From the NCBI RefSeq assembly GCF_002095535.1, contig NZ_MLJI01000003.1:248001-312000 (forward strand): a stretch of 64,000 nucleotides of DNA, in the 5' to 3' direction. The notes beneath the pieces were generated by a model. It ran no database searches. It was not told the DNA's origin and saw only the letters and a list, made by a program, of their open reading frames with translations. This stretch comes from Pantoea cypripedii (GTDB lineage Bacteria; Pseudomonadota; Gammaproteobacteria; Enterobacterales; Enterobacteriaceae). Shown here one piece after another: positions 15,538 through 24,535 of this stretch (position 1 is its first letter; the number at the start of each line of letters is the position of its first letter). The translations under genes and the position numbers were made by a program.

Positions 15538-16392
15538 TTATTGCCATGGCGCATCGCGTAATAATTCCTGACAACAATCTGGCAGTGATTCTACATTCCC
15601 CCACCAGATGTTTGAGGCTTCTTTTCTGTTATGAGTTTTAATAGCACCAATAACAGGGGATATATCCTGGTGGTTTTTATGCTGCGTCTCAATTTCATTC
15701 GCAATCAATCGCATCGCGTAATTAGGCGTTTGATAAAAATCTGCATTAACGGTGGGGATCAACGCTGTCAATACAGCTGTGGAATATTTTTTACTTTGAA
15801 TGATGGCGTATAAAGCGATGTGGCGTTGTTGTTTGTGTAAAAGGTACGGGTAATGATGTGGAACACATAGCGGTTTATGATATCTGCTACGTGGTGCTTT
15901 CTCTCATTGAAACTGCTAATGGTTTTGTTGATATTTTGTATTTCATTTTGATTGCCTTTCAAACTCGATTCGAGCGATTTATAAATCGTCTTATAGGTAA
16001 TGGCCGCGCAATCAGTGGCATTTTTCTTCCGGGTTGTATTTTTTATCTGTTGTTTATCATTTTTTTATCAATTTGTTGAGGCACTTTTCCTCACTGGTTA
16101 GTGTTCTTCTTATTTTGCTTCCATTATGTTCACTGCTGATATCTTTAATCCTCCAGTCAAACTTTATTGCCTCACGAACAAAAAGATCTTCTTTATGCTT
16201 CAGAAGTTCAAACTCATAGAAAACGCTCTGTTGCAGAAGGGAAAGGTTAGCCATTTCGTAGTGTATATTCCCTGCATTATCTCTACAATCAATCGATGTT
16301 AAATGTGATGCCACCTGAGTCTCGGGTTCTTTTTCTTCTGGCAAAGTAGAAATGAGACTCTGACTTTTTGATGCAATGGGGGTAATATTCAT
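15538..16392 (-). pseudogene. Frameshifted AT-rich gene of unknown function (about 285 codons)
   Basis: Three minus-strand frames join end to end into one protein. Part 1 (16392-16057) starts MNITPIASKSQSLIS behind a GAGG site and stops inside an A7 run (16060-16066 as T7 on the plus strand). Removing one A continues without a stop through NKLIKNDKQQIKN into part 2, which reads to ...RTFYTN near 15838. A second shift there leads to KQQRHIALYAIIQSKKYSTA and on to the stop at 15538. The region is clearly AT-rich relative to its neighbours, suggesting acquisition by transfer. No family is recognised. The Ser/Thr/Ile-rich N-terminus is compatible with a secreted effector, but this is speculation. 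Confidence 0.65.
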
Positions 16393-16485
16393 CCTGCACC
16401 TCATTTTAACTATAGGTTTTATGAATCAACGTTGCGGAAGAATTTATCACGCTGTATTCAGGTGGTTTGAAATGATCTAAAACCT

Positions 16486-16507
16486 GCGCGATAAATCGCG
16501 CCGCTAC
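16486..16507. repeat. Intergenic palindromic repeat (copy 2)
   Basis: Exact copy of the 22-bp sequence at 2765 (GCGCGATAAATCGCGC plus CGCTAC), between the broken AT-rich gene and the FUSC gene. Confidence 0.8.
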
Positions 16508-16640
16508 AGAATGTGTCAGATAATTATAGGTCTTACGGATTGTCTTCTTTCTTTCAATCCTATGCATGGCTCCCACATGGCACCATGCAAAGAATATGAA
16601 GTATCCCTGATAATCGAATGATCAGTGAATATTGGCGGGA

Positions 16641-18740
16641 TTACCTTGGCGGCAGACGATACATTTTCTGCTGCATCAGCTCAGCCTGGCGTGCATTCAT
16701 CACAGGCCATGCATGTTGTGGAAACAAATACAGGCGCACGCTGGCAAGATGAAACATCGGGGTTAACAGATTTTCGTCCCACATCGCCAGGCGCTCCAGC
16801 ATCAGCAGCAAGGTATCGATTTCATCCAGCAGGTCGGGGTGCGGAGCAGTTTGCAACGATTTCAGACGTCGCTTCAGAAACAAACCCAGCTCGTGGAACA
16901 TTTGCCCGCTATCGAGGTGATATTTCGCCAGCAAATCCTTATGCCGTGCATAGTAGTCAAAGCTGTTAACCCCCAGCCATACCTCATTCAGCAGCATACC
17001 CGCCGAGGTCATATCAGGTTGCGGATCGAGTCGCAGACGCGGCAGTACCACATTTAATTTGTCGAGCATCAGGCCGATAAAACGTTGCCGTCCCAGCAGC
17101 GACGAACCGTTACGTTCGGTTTCTTTGATAAACCGTAACAGTTCGCGCAGACCAATGCGCACCGCGCGGCGTGCGGTCCAGGACGGTTTTTTATTGCGCA
17201 GGATGGCGGTGAGGATGACGGCAAATAACACGCCGGTCATCGAGGAGATGGCGGTATTGGTCAGTGCCACCAGGTCAGGCCGCAGATGGTGGCCCAGACC
17301 AATAAAACCAGGAATTTGAATCGCGACGCTCAGGCCAATCATGTTGGTCGTGGGGCGGGCAATCATCAATCCGAGCAGCACCAGACCGGGTGCCAGACAA
17401 ATCATCAGCGCCTCAAAGGATGTCGCCTGCGGCAGCAGGATAGCCACGTAAATCACGCTGATAAAGATGGCAACGATAACGCCACGGATAAAGAGCTTCA
17501 TCGACGTGAGCGGCGTATCAAGGCTGGCAAAAAACGAACTCAGAATGGCCGCCATCACCGGAGCAGATGCGCCATCGCGCCAGCCTGTCGCCATCCACAG
17601 CAGGCAGGATCCGAAGGTGGCACAAAAGGCGGTGAGGGCGGATAGCCGAATCAGCCCCTTGTCAAAAAAGCGGTGGGCACGTTTGCCGCGCGCCAGGGTG
17701 GTATCGCCCGAAAGATCGCTCACCAGGCCACCCACGCTCTGATAGGCTCCGGCGATACGCACAAAGTCCGTCAGACGCTCCAGTACACCGATCAGTAACA
17801 GGTGGGATTCGGTAGGTAACTCGCCCAGACGCCAGGCGTCATTAAGCTCCTTCTGACAGGTAGCCAAAGCCTGCTGGATATCGCTGGTTTCACCCACCGC
17901 CTCACCGTCATGTAACCACAGCAGAAACTGACGGAAGGTTTGCGCCACATTTTCCGGGAAGGGGATTTGCAACGCTGACAATTTTTGCAGACGAATTTCA
18001 ATCGCGATAAGCGTCGGGATCAGATAAGACAGATGCTGGTACTGCACGCTGACCAGACGAATCAAACGACGCGCCGCATCCCCTTCGTACACGCAGTGGG
18101 TGATAAGAATTTCTACCTGCTGCGGATTGGTTGCCATGCGGATCAGAATGTCATCACGTTCAGGGGATTTATCGGTGGGGATACCGGACAACAGATCGCT
18201 ACACAGTTTGCGTCCGTTGAGATACCACTGGCTGACACTTTGCTCCAGCAGGCTGCGCATCGACACCGGAAACAACAGACCATGTACCAGGCTGCTGCAC
18301 ACGATGCCCAGGGTTATCTCTTCAATGCGCGACAACACGGTATTGGTGATCGCCAGTGGGGTGGTGACTTCCGGAAATCCCATGATCGCCGCGCTGTAAC
18401 CGGCCAGCATAAAGACATAACTTTTTGGTGTGCGATCGTGCAGCGACAGATATAAACAGACGCTGACCCAGAGCGATACGCACAGGCTAAACAGCAGCGG
18501 ATGCTCCACTGTCAGCGGAAAGATAAAAAAGATAAACACGCCACCCAACAAGGTGCCCATCAGGCGGAACACCGATTTGGAGATGGTGGAGGCTGAATAA
18601 AGCTGCGAGGAAACAAATACCGTGGTCAGTGCCCAGGCGGGTTTATCCAGGTTCAGTTCCAGTGCGAAATATAATGCCAGAAAGGCGGCCAGACAGGTTT
18701 TAACAGCAAAAAAAACGGCGTTTTTTGAAAACCACGGCAT
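16641..18740 (-). CDS. FUSC-family membrane protein (YccS/AaeB-like efflux)
   Basis: A 699-residue inner-membrane protein with two blocks of about 5-6 transmembrane segments (residues about 10-170 and 370-510), each followed by a long cytoplasmic helical region. This is the duplicated architecture of the fusaric acid resistance/aromatic acid exporter family. The N-terminal segment WALTTVFVSSQLYSASTISK and its counterpart VMAAILSSFFASLDTP are typical. Probable role is export of aromatic acids, which would suit the phenolic acid decarboxylase a few genes away. A CRP-like site lies 259 bp upstream. Confidence 0.85.
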   Translation of the reverse strand: MPWFSKNAVFFAVKTCLAAFLALYFALELNLDKPAWALTTVFVSSQLYSASTISKSVFRLMGTLLGGVFIFFIFPLTVEHPLLFSLCVSLWVSVCLYLSLHDRTPKSYVFMLAGYSAAIMGFPEVTTPLAITNTVLSRIEEITLGIVCSSLVHGLLFPVSMRSLLEQSVSQWYLNGRKLCSDLLSGIPTDKSPERDDILIRMATNPQQVEILITHCVYEGDAARRLIRLVSVQYQHLSYLIPTLIAIEIRLQKLSALQIPFPENVAQTFRQFLLWLHDGEAVGETSDIQQALATCQKELNDAWRLGELPTESHLLLIGVLERLTDFVRIAGAYQSVGGLVSDLSGDTTLARGKRAHRFFDKGLIRLSALTAFCATFGSCLLWMATGWRDGASAPVMAAILSSFFASLDTPLTSMKLFIRGVIVAIFISVIYVAILLPQATSFEALMICLAPGLVLLGLMIARPTTNMIGLSVAIQIPGFIGLGHHLRPDLVALTNTAISSMTGVLFAVILTAILRNKKPSWTARRAVRIGLRELLRFIKETERNGSSLLGRQRFIGLMLDKLNVVLPRLRLDPQPDMTSAGMLLNEVWLGVNSFDYYARHKDLLAKYHLDSGQMFHELGLFLKRRLKSLQTAPHPDLLDEIDTLLLMLERLAMWDENLLTPMFHLASVRLYLFPQHAWPVMNARQAELMQQKMYRLPPR

Positions 18741-19095
18741 GACAATAATAAGACCAGGAGGAGGCGCTAAGTGCGGCGTATCCTGCCAGAATTAAAAAAC
18801 CGCTCACCCCGTTAAATATGACAAATTGTTTCGCAATCAAAAATGATGTTCTTACACAGTGATCAATTCGCGATTAATTATTAAATATTTCTTATGCGGC
18901 AGAGGGAAGGAAAGGCCGGGAGAAATGCCAATATGGCGTTATTTTGTTCAGGTTTTGCCGTTTTTCGGCTTTTAACCCCAGTCTGCCATCAATATGTTAA
19001 ATGTGATCTGGATCATGTTTTTGCCAATTCCCACAATTTTCGTGTTGCCACCATAAAATAATTTCGCGCTGACTGAGGTGATTCCCTGCGCGAGA
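18741..19095. other. Intergenic region upstream of the FUSC gene
   Basis: 355 bp without a recognisable gene, AT-rich in the 18800-18900 part. It contains the CRP-like site at 18999-19020. No clear terminator was seen for the ModA-like gene that ends at 19096. Confidence 0.5.
18999..19020. promoter_or_regulatory. CRP-like binding site
   Basis: This 22-mer matches the CRP consensus at 19 of 22 positions, with TGTGATCTGGATCA as its core. It lies 259 bp upstream of the FUSC start and just past the end of the ModA-like gene, so its target is most likely the FUSC gene. Confidence 0.55.
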
Positions 19096-19809
19096 TCAAT
19101 CCATTACCGCTAAAAATCCGTATTGCCTGAGAATCTGCTGAGCAGCCGGGGATTGCAGGAAATCGGCCAGCGCCATTGCCTGTGGCTGACACAACGCCCA
19201 GGCATATTCGGCCAGAATGTTATAGGGGGCCGGGATGCTGAAAACCTGGAGTGCCGGAAAGGATGTCAGGCGCGGGGCGTAACTGGCATAACCAATAAAC
19301 ATATCGGCGTGATTTTGGGTCAAAAGCCAGCTGGCGGCCAGTTCACCCGGCGGAACTGTCAGGCTGTCTGTCCCGCCGACCAGGCAGCGGGCTTTGCCCT
19401 GAATCTGCTGACCTACGCCAGGGTGACGTTGCTCGATGGCGCTAAACAGCTGCCAGGTATAGTCACCCGAGGGATCGCTGTGCGGTGTCGAGGTGGCGAG
19501 CGTCAGATCGGGGCGTGCCAGCAACGAAAGCCAGTCATCCTGTTCGGTGACGCGGTCACGTTTCACCGTCAGACAGAGCGCGTTGGCCGCAAAGCGGCCA
19601 GTTTTCAGCGCCAGTCCGCGCTGGAAGAGATCTTCAGCGTGGGCGAGATTGGCGGAAGCAAACAAATCGCAATGCTCGCCTGCCACAATACGTTCACGCA
19701 GCAGGCCCGCCGGGCCGAAATCGGTTTCAACAGCCGACCCAAATTCTGTCATTAAGGCAGGCCATACCGGTTTCAGGCTACCGGCTGCCAGAATGTGCAG
19801 CGTTGTCAT
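19096..19809 (-). CDS. ModA-like substrate-binding protein without signal peptide
   Basis: A 237-residue type 2 binding protein of the molybdate/tungstate SBP family (SBP_bac_11 type). Characteristic pieces are LHILAAGSLKPVW, the FGPAGLLRERI-x-GEHCDLFASAN block and FIGYASYAP. The reading begins MTTLHILAAGS, so there is no export signal, unlike periplasmic ModA. The ATG at 19809 overlaps the previous gene by 32 bp, implying coupled expression. It may be a cytoplasmic anion-binding protein, or the exported form may need translation from elsewhere. Neighbours suggest a link to metal or metallophore uptake. Confidence 0.75.
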   Translation of the reverse strand: MTTLHILAAGSLKPVWPALMTEFGSAVETDFGPAGLLRERIVAGEHCDLFASANLAHAEDLFQRGLALKTGRFAANALCLTVKRDRVTEQDDWLSLLARPDLTLATSTPHSDPSGDYTWQLFSAIEQRHPGVGQQIQGKARCLVGGTDSLTVPPGELAASWLLTQNHADMFIGYASYAPRLTSFPALQVFSIPAPYNILAEYAWALCQPQAMALADFLQSPAAQQILRQYGFLAVMD

Positions 19810-20848
19810 GATAATGCGTCCGGTAAAATTGTTGATACCATTGGTCAGCCTGTTTCTGCATATCAATATCGCGGAATTTTTCCGGATAGAGTTTCTTCGC
19901 CATCCACAATTCTCCCAGCCCAATGGCTTCAGGCATCGGATAGCCCCAGGCTTTGGCATATTCCGGCATTAACCACACACGATGATTTTTCACCGCATCG
20001 ATGGTTTGCCACTGCGGGTTATGGGTAATTTCATCCACCACCTGCGGGTAGCGATCCTGGACAAAAATCACCTGTGGGTTCCAGGCAATCACCTGCTCCA
20101 AGCTCACTTGTTTAAAGCCCTGGATAGTCGAGGCCGCCACATTGAGCGCCCCCGCGTGGGCCATCATCAATCCGGTATATTTGCCGGAGCCATAAGTGGT
20201 GAGGTCCGGGTTTGCCATATAGGCACGCACGCGTTGTTGTTCGGGAACAGATCGCAAACGATCGGTTACCAACTGGCGGCCAGCAAAGGCCGCTTTGATC
20301 AGTGCTTTCGCCTGTTGCTGCTTATTCACCACCTCACCGATCAGCGTGATGCCTTCCTTAATACCCAGATTATAGGCCTGTTCCTCATCCTGCATGGAGG
20401 GATTGATTTTGCCCTGCTGGCCAGCATCGTCGTGGCGCAGGGAGATCGCAATCACCGGAATTCCCAGCGCGGAGATTTTATCGATCATCTCCTTTGGCGC
20501 GTAGTTGGTCACAAATACCACCTGCGGATGGAGGGCCACCAGACTCTCGACATCCACATGGGTAAGGTCGCCAAGCATGGCTTTGTGGTTGAGTTCCGGC
20601 ACCAGCGTGGCGTAACCGTCACCCAATTGCTGCTTCCAGTTGGCCAGGATGCCGACAATTTTGTCGGTGGCGTTCAGTTGCACCAGCAAATTCAGGGTTT
20701 GATGTTGCAGCACCACAACACGATCCACCTTGTCGGGAAGGGTGACCTGGCGACCAATCTGGTCAGTGACAATTCGGTTGGCAAAGCTGTGCAGTGAGGT
20801 AAGCAGTAAAACGCCAGCTAAGGCAAAGCGGGAAAAAGGGCGGTTCAT
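19778..20848 (-). CDS. ABC periplasmic binding protein, BtuF/FhuD class
   Basis: A 356-residue cluster A-II periplasmic protein (PF01497 type) with a signal peptide (MNRPFSRFALAGVLLLTSLHSFA). The mature start is IVTDQIGRQVTLPDKVDRVVVL, typical of iron-siderophore, heme, cobalamin or MolA-type molybdate binding proteins. Additional family features are the rigid helix linker and AWNPQVIFVQDRYP. It is divergent from the TonB receptor and followed by the ModA-like gene. No cognate permease or ATPase gene is in this window. Confidence 0.85.
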   Translation of the reverse strand: MNRPFSRFALAGVLLLTSLHSFANRIVTDQIGRQVTLPDKVDRVVVLQHQTLNLLVQLNATDKIVGILANWKQQLGDGYATLVPELNHKAMLGDLTHVDVESLVALHPQVVFVTNYAPKEMIDKISALGIPVIAISLRHDDAGQQGKINPSMQDEEQAYNLGIKEGITLIGEVVNKQQQAKALIKAAFAGRQLVTDRLRSVPEQQRVRAYMANPDLTTYGSGKYTGLMMAHAGALNVAASTIQGFKQVSLEQVIAWNPQVIFVQDRYPQVVDEITHNPQWQTIDAVKNHRVWLMPEYAKAWGYPMPEAIGLGELWMAKKLYPEKFRDIDMQKQADQWYQQFYRTHYHDNAAHSGSR

Positions 20849-20861
20849 AATGGCTCCTGAT

Positions 20862-20889
20862 AGCGATATGAACAGGATTATATAGCGAT
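20862..20889. promoter_or_regulatory. Second ModE-like candidate site
   Basis: One half TATATAGCGAT fits the ModE half-site well; the other half (AGCGATATGAA, 6 bp away) is poor. The 10-mer TAGCGATATG occurs twice here (20861 and 20883). Confidence 0.35.
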
Positions 20890-20928
20890 ATGTGCCATGA
20901 CTAAATATGCGATTGCTCTTTTAAAATT

Positions 20929-20958
20929 TAACGATATATAATAATTTACATAGCGATA
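20929..20958. promoter_or_regulatory. ModE-like binding site
   Basis: Half-sites AACGATATATA and TACATAGCGAT, separated by 6 bp, form an inverted repeat with 8 of 11 positions symmetric. This resembles the ModE consensus as I recall it (ATCGCTATATA-N6-TATATAACGAT). It lies in the 175-bp divergent region between the binding-protein gene and the TonB receptor. ModE normally senses molybdate. Confidence 0.5.
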
Positions 20959-21023
20959 ATAATAACCTTACAAAACAATACCATAAATCAATCTTTTTTA
21001 TTCAGTAAAGCAATGGCCAGGAA

Positions 21024-23149
21024 ATGAAAATTAATTCTCGTAATACCCCGGTTATCAGTTTAATAAGCTTAAGCGTACTGATAGCGATTAATGCCAATGC
21101 GGCAGAAAATACCACAGAGCAACCTGCTCTCACCGTCACCGCAGCACCCAATCAAGCCCCTTCATCTGTCGATAAAAAAGCCACCTTAGGTAATTTAGGC
21201 AGCCAGGAAATACGTAATACCCCGTGGTCGGTTGAGACCGTTTCTCCGCAATTAATGAAGCGGCAGCAACTGAAAAGCATCACCGATATCTATCGCTATA
21301 TGCCTTCGGTACAGGGGGATGGCGCGCGTCCGCAGACGCGGGGTATGCAGGGCAGCGTGGTACAAAACAGTATGATCGATGGATTGAATGTGGTCTCAAC
21401 CACCGATTACGCCGCCGAGCAGTTTGATCATCTGGAAGTGCTGAATGGTCTGGCGGGTTCGCTGTATGGCCCCGCCAACCCGGCTGGCTTGTTCAATTTT
21501 GTCAGCAAACGTCCAACCGATACGCCGCAGCATAGCATTACGGTCGGGGGCGGAACCGGGCTCAGCCATCTGCTGTCGGGCGATTTTAGTGGCCCGCTGG
21601 ATGACAACGACCGGCTGCGCTACCGTCTGAATATGCTGGATGATGAAGGTAATGGGTACGTAAAAGGCAGTAAGAAACGACGCCAGTTAGTCAGCCTGGC
21701 GCTGGATGCTAACCTTACCGATAAGACGGTGCTGGAGACCAACTTCAGCTATTACCATTTCTATGACAAAGGCTTGCCGGGTAAATTTGCGCTGGGCAAT
21801 GGCCTGACATTCCCCGCCGCGCCCGATCCGAAAACTGCGCATCTGGGCCAGTCCTATGCCGGTGACAATAACCACACGCTGACCGCAGGTGTGCATCTGA
21901 AGCACGATTTTGACGGCAACTGGCAGGGTGAAATCGGCGTGTTGCGGCAAATCGCCGATCGCGAATCGACGGCGGTTACCAATACCTTTACCGACAATAA
22001 AGGCCATTACACCACCACCACGTCCTCGGCCACCGCCAGCCGTTTTACCATCAACAGCTATATGGCGAATTTGAACGGTGAAGTGGATACCGGCTGGATT
22101 CATCATCAGATTTCCACCGGTCTGCGCGGTTTTGTCTGGAAAAATATGAATCCGATAGCGGGGGGACGTCGACGCTGGGCAGTGCCTCGCTGGACAATCC
22201 GCAGGCCTTTGCTGAACCTGATTACCCGGATTTCACCGATCGCTACCATTCGGCCACTGCCACGCAACACGCCTTCCTGTTGAGCGATAACCTGTCGTTT
22301 TCGCCGCAATGGAGCCTGTTGCTGGCGGGCAGCGAAAGTTTGCTCAGTTCGTCCAACTACAACAAGGCGGGCAGCCGTACCAGCGAGTCGTCGAACAGCG
22401 GCTTTAGCGGCTCTGCCAGTTTGATGTACAAGCCGGTTGACCCGCTGACGCTGTATGTCAGTTACGCCGATAGCCTGCAACAGGGGGATACCGCACCAAC
22501 CGGATCGAATAACGCCGGAAACATCCTCGCGCCTTACCGCAGCCGTCAGGTGGAGATGGGCAGTAAACTGGCGATTAACAGCAAACTTCTCCTCACCGCT
22601 GCGGTATTCCAGATCAAGCGTCCGTACGCCTACACCAACGCCAACGGCGACTATGCCATCGATGGGGAACAGCGTAACCGGGGTATTGAGTTGATGGCTG
22701 ACGGTGATGTCACCGATCGCTTACATATCTACGGTGGCATGACGTGGCTGGACCCGCGTTTGTTAAAAACTGCCAGCAAACAGACCGAGGATAAGCAAAT
22801 CGTTGGTTTGTCGCGCTACGTCGCCAGCTTGTTTGCTGCCTATGATCTGCCGATGCTGAGTGGCACGGATATCCACGGCGGCCTGCATTATGTGGGGCGG
22901 CGCAGCACCGATAACCAGAACAATGGCTGGGTGAGTGGTTATACCACGCTGGACGCTGGAACGGCATGGAAGACGCAACTGTTCAACACCGCCACCACCT
23001 TCCGCCTGGATGTGACCAACCTGACGAATCGCCACTACTGGACCAATATCGTACCGGGTGGACTCAACGGTTACAGCGGTTCGGGTTACGCCAGCGCCCA
23101 ACTGGGCGAGCCGCGTATGGTTCAGGTATCCATGCAGCTTAACTTCTGA
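21024..23149 (+). pseudogene. TonB-dependent siderophore-type receptor, one frameshift
   Basis: Together the two frames encode about 708 residues: a signal peptide ending NANA, a TonB-box-like ALTVTA, a plug domain (NTPWSVETVSPQLMK... RGMQGSVVQNSMIDGL) and a beta-barrel ending in ...RMVQVSMQLNF with a terminal Phe. The reading shifts at a G6 run (22160-22165). The first frame ends at 22283 with non-family sequence. The barrel continues in the next frame as TSTLGSASLDNPQAFAEP and runs to 23149. One extra G restores the gene. It could be a true lesion, a sequencing error or a slippage site. AGGAA precedes the ATG. It is flanked by two BtuF-like genes. Confidence 0.85.
22160..22165 (+). other. 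G6 run at the receptor frameshift
   Basis: Six consecutive G at the exact point where the barrel reading frame changes. Seven would keep the frame open. Confidence 0.8.
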
Positions 23150-23162
23150 CGGGAATACACCG

Positions 23163-24182
23163 ATGTTGAAACCGATTTGCCGGTTGGCGCTGATGCTGCC
23201 GTTATTGCTGGCTAGCGCCACTTCCCTGGCGCAAACCGTGATTGACGATCGCGGCAATCATGTGGAAATCACCCATCCGGTCAACCATATTGCGGATGCC
23301 TGGTTTGCCCATCATTCGTTACTGATGACGCTGGGTGCAGGTGACCGCATTGTCGCGACGGTAAACCATCCGGCAGATCGGCCGTGGATGTTTAAGGTTC
23401 AGCCGTCTCTGAACCAGGCTTTACAGGCGCATGGTAAAACCTTCGCCAGTGAAGCGCTGGTGGCGCGCCATGTGGATGCGGTCTTTGTCCCGGCCAATGA
23501 TCCGGATGCCCAGTCTTACCGCCTGGCGGGCATTCCGGTGCTGGAAATGCAGTTTGATGACTTTGACTCGATGAAACGTTCACTTACCACCACTGCGGCG
23601 GTGGTTGGCACGCCTGAGGCGCAGGCACGCGCGGTGGCCTACAACCAGTATCTGGATCAGCAAATCGCCAGCATTCAGGCGAAAACGCAGGGCTTGACCA
23701 GTAGCCAGCGTCCAACGGTGCTGCATATTCAGTCGCTCCATCCATTGAAAGTGGATGGCCGCAACACGCTGATTGATACCTGGATCAACCTTGCTGGTGG
23801 GCGCAATGTGGCGGCGGGGATTGATGGCAATATGAAGCCTGTTTCTCCGGAGGATGTTATTCGCTGGAACCCGGACGTGATTATCATTGGTGCCGGTGCG
23901 GGCAATCTGGCGGATTCTGATTATGCCGGCCTGTTCAATAGCGTGAAGGCGGTGCAGAACCATCGTGTCTGGCAGAATCCGGCGGGAGTATTCCCGTGGG
24001 ACCGTTATGGTACGGAGGTGGCGTTGCAGATTCAGTGGGCTGCCGCGAAGCTCCACCCGGAACTGTTTCCCGCCCTGGACATCAATGAGGCGACGCGACG
24101 TTTTTATCGCCAGTTTTATCAGTACCCGCTGAGTGCCGCCGAGGCCGATCGGATATTGCAGGCGCTGCCGCCAGCCTCCTGA
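23163..24182 (+). CDS. Second BtuF/FhuD-class periplasmic binding protein
   Basis: A 339-residue cluster A-II binding protein starting at the ATG at 23163, 13 bp after the receptor stop. The signal peptide MLKPICRLALMLPLLLASA ends near SLAQ; the mature protein begins TVIDDRGNHVEITHPVNHIAD. Later features are RWNPDVIIIGAGAGN and the C-terminal helices. Operon position ties it to the TonB receptor. It differs clearly from the divergent paralog at 19778, so the locus has two binding proteins of one class. Confidence 0.88.
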   Translation: MLKPICRLALMLPLLLASATSLAQTVIDDRGNHVEITHPVNHIADAWFAHHSLLMTLGAGDRIVATVNHPADRPWMFKVQPSLNQALQAHGKTFASEALVARHVDAVFVPANDPDAQSYRLAGIPVLEMQFDDFDSMKRSLTTTAAVVGTPEAQARAVAYNQYLDQQIASIQAKTQGLTSSQRPTVLHIQSLHPLKVDGRNTLIDTWINLAGGRNVAAGIDGNMKPVSPEDVIRWNPDVIIIGAGAGNLADSDYAGLFNSVKAVQNHRVWQNPAGVFPWDRYGTEVALQIQWAAAKLHPELFPALDINEATRRFYRQFYQYPLSAAEADRILQALPPAS

Positions 24183-24247
24183 TAAATAAAATCCCTGTCA
24201 TATCAATCTGTTTCCTTTACATATCTCTACAATCGCAAAATAACCTC

Positions 24248-24275
24248 TGCCAGCTGGTGAGTAACCCAGCTGGCA
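24248..24275 (+). terminator. Hairpin after the receptor/binding-protein operon
   Basis: TGCCAGCTGG-N8-CCAGCTGGCA: a 10-bp stem followed by AAATTT. Probable terminator with a weak U tract. Confidence 0.55.
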
Positions 24276-24321
24276 AAATTTAACGGGTGTGTATTTTTAA
24301 TACAGAAAAACGCCCAGGCAA

Positions 24322-24345
24322 GAGCCCTTGATTAATCAGGGGCTT
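24322..24345. other. Palindrome in the efeU upstream region
   Basis: AGCCC and GGGCT arms flank TGATTAATCA, itself a perfect palindrome. It could be a second terminator stem or a protein site. The rest of the 353-bp gap 24183-24535 holds the hairpin at 24248 and the Fur box at 24483. Confidence 0.4.
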
Positions 24346-24482
24346 CCTTAAGGTTAACTTAATGTTGTGATGTTCGTCACGATGGTTTGCCAGATAATAT
24401 ATGGCGAACCATGGATCAAAGAGTGTTTTTCCTTTTTTTACTGCGTCGCTGATGGGGAATATTTATTATTTTCATGTGTAGT

Positions 24483-24501
24483 GATACTAATAATTATTAT
24501 C
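24483..24501. promoter_or_regulatory. Fur box upstream of efeU
   Basis: GATACTAATAATTATTATC matches the 19-bp Fur consensus at 16 of 19 positions. It ends 34 bp before the efeU start, so iron repression of efeUOB is expected. Confidence 0.8.
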
Positions 24502-24535
24502 ATTACGCTTTTAGCGACTATCTGGAGCACTCTAC

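Noticed and set aside
16060..16066. A_AAA_AAA heptamer as a programmed -1 frameshift site
   Set aside because: The register fits, but the -1 frame stops after five codons (ATG ATA AAC AAC AGA TAA); the continuing frame is +1.
22280..23149. Separate 289-residue protein
   Set aside because: It is the barrel half of the TonB receptor; its apparent TTG start is internal and the frame is open back to the G6 run.
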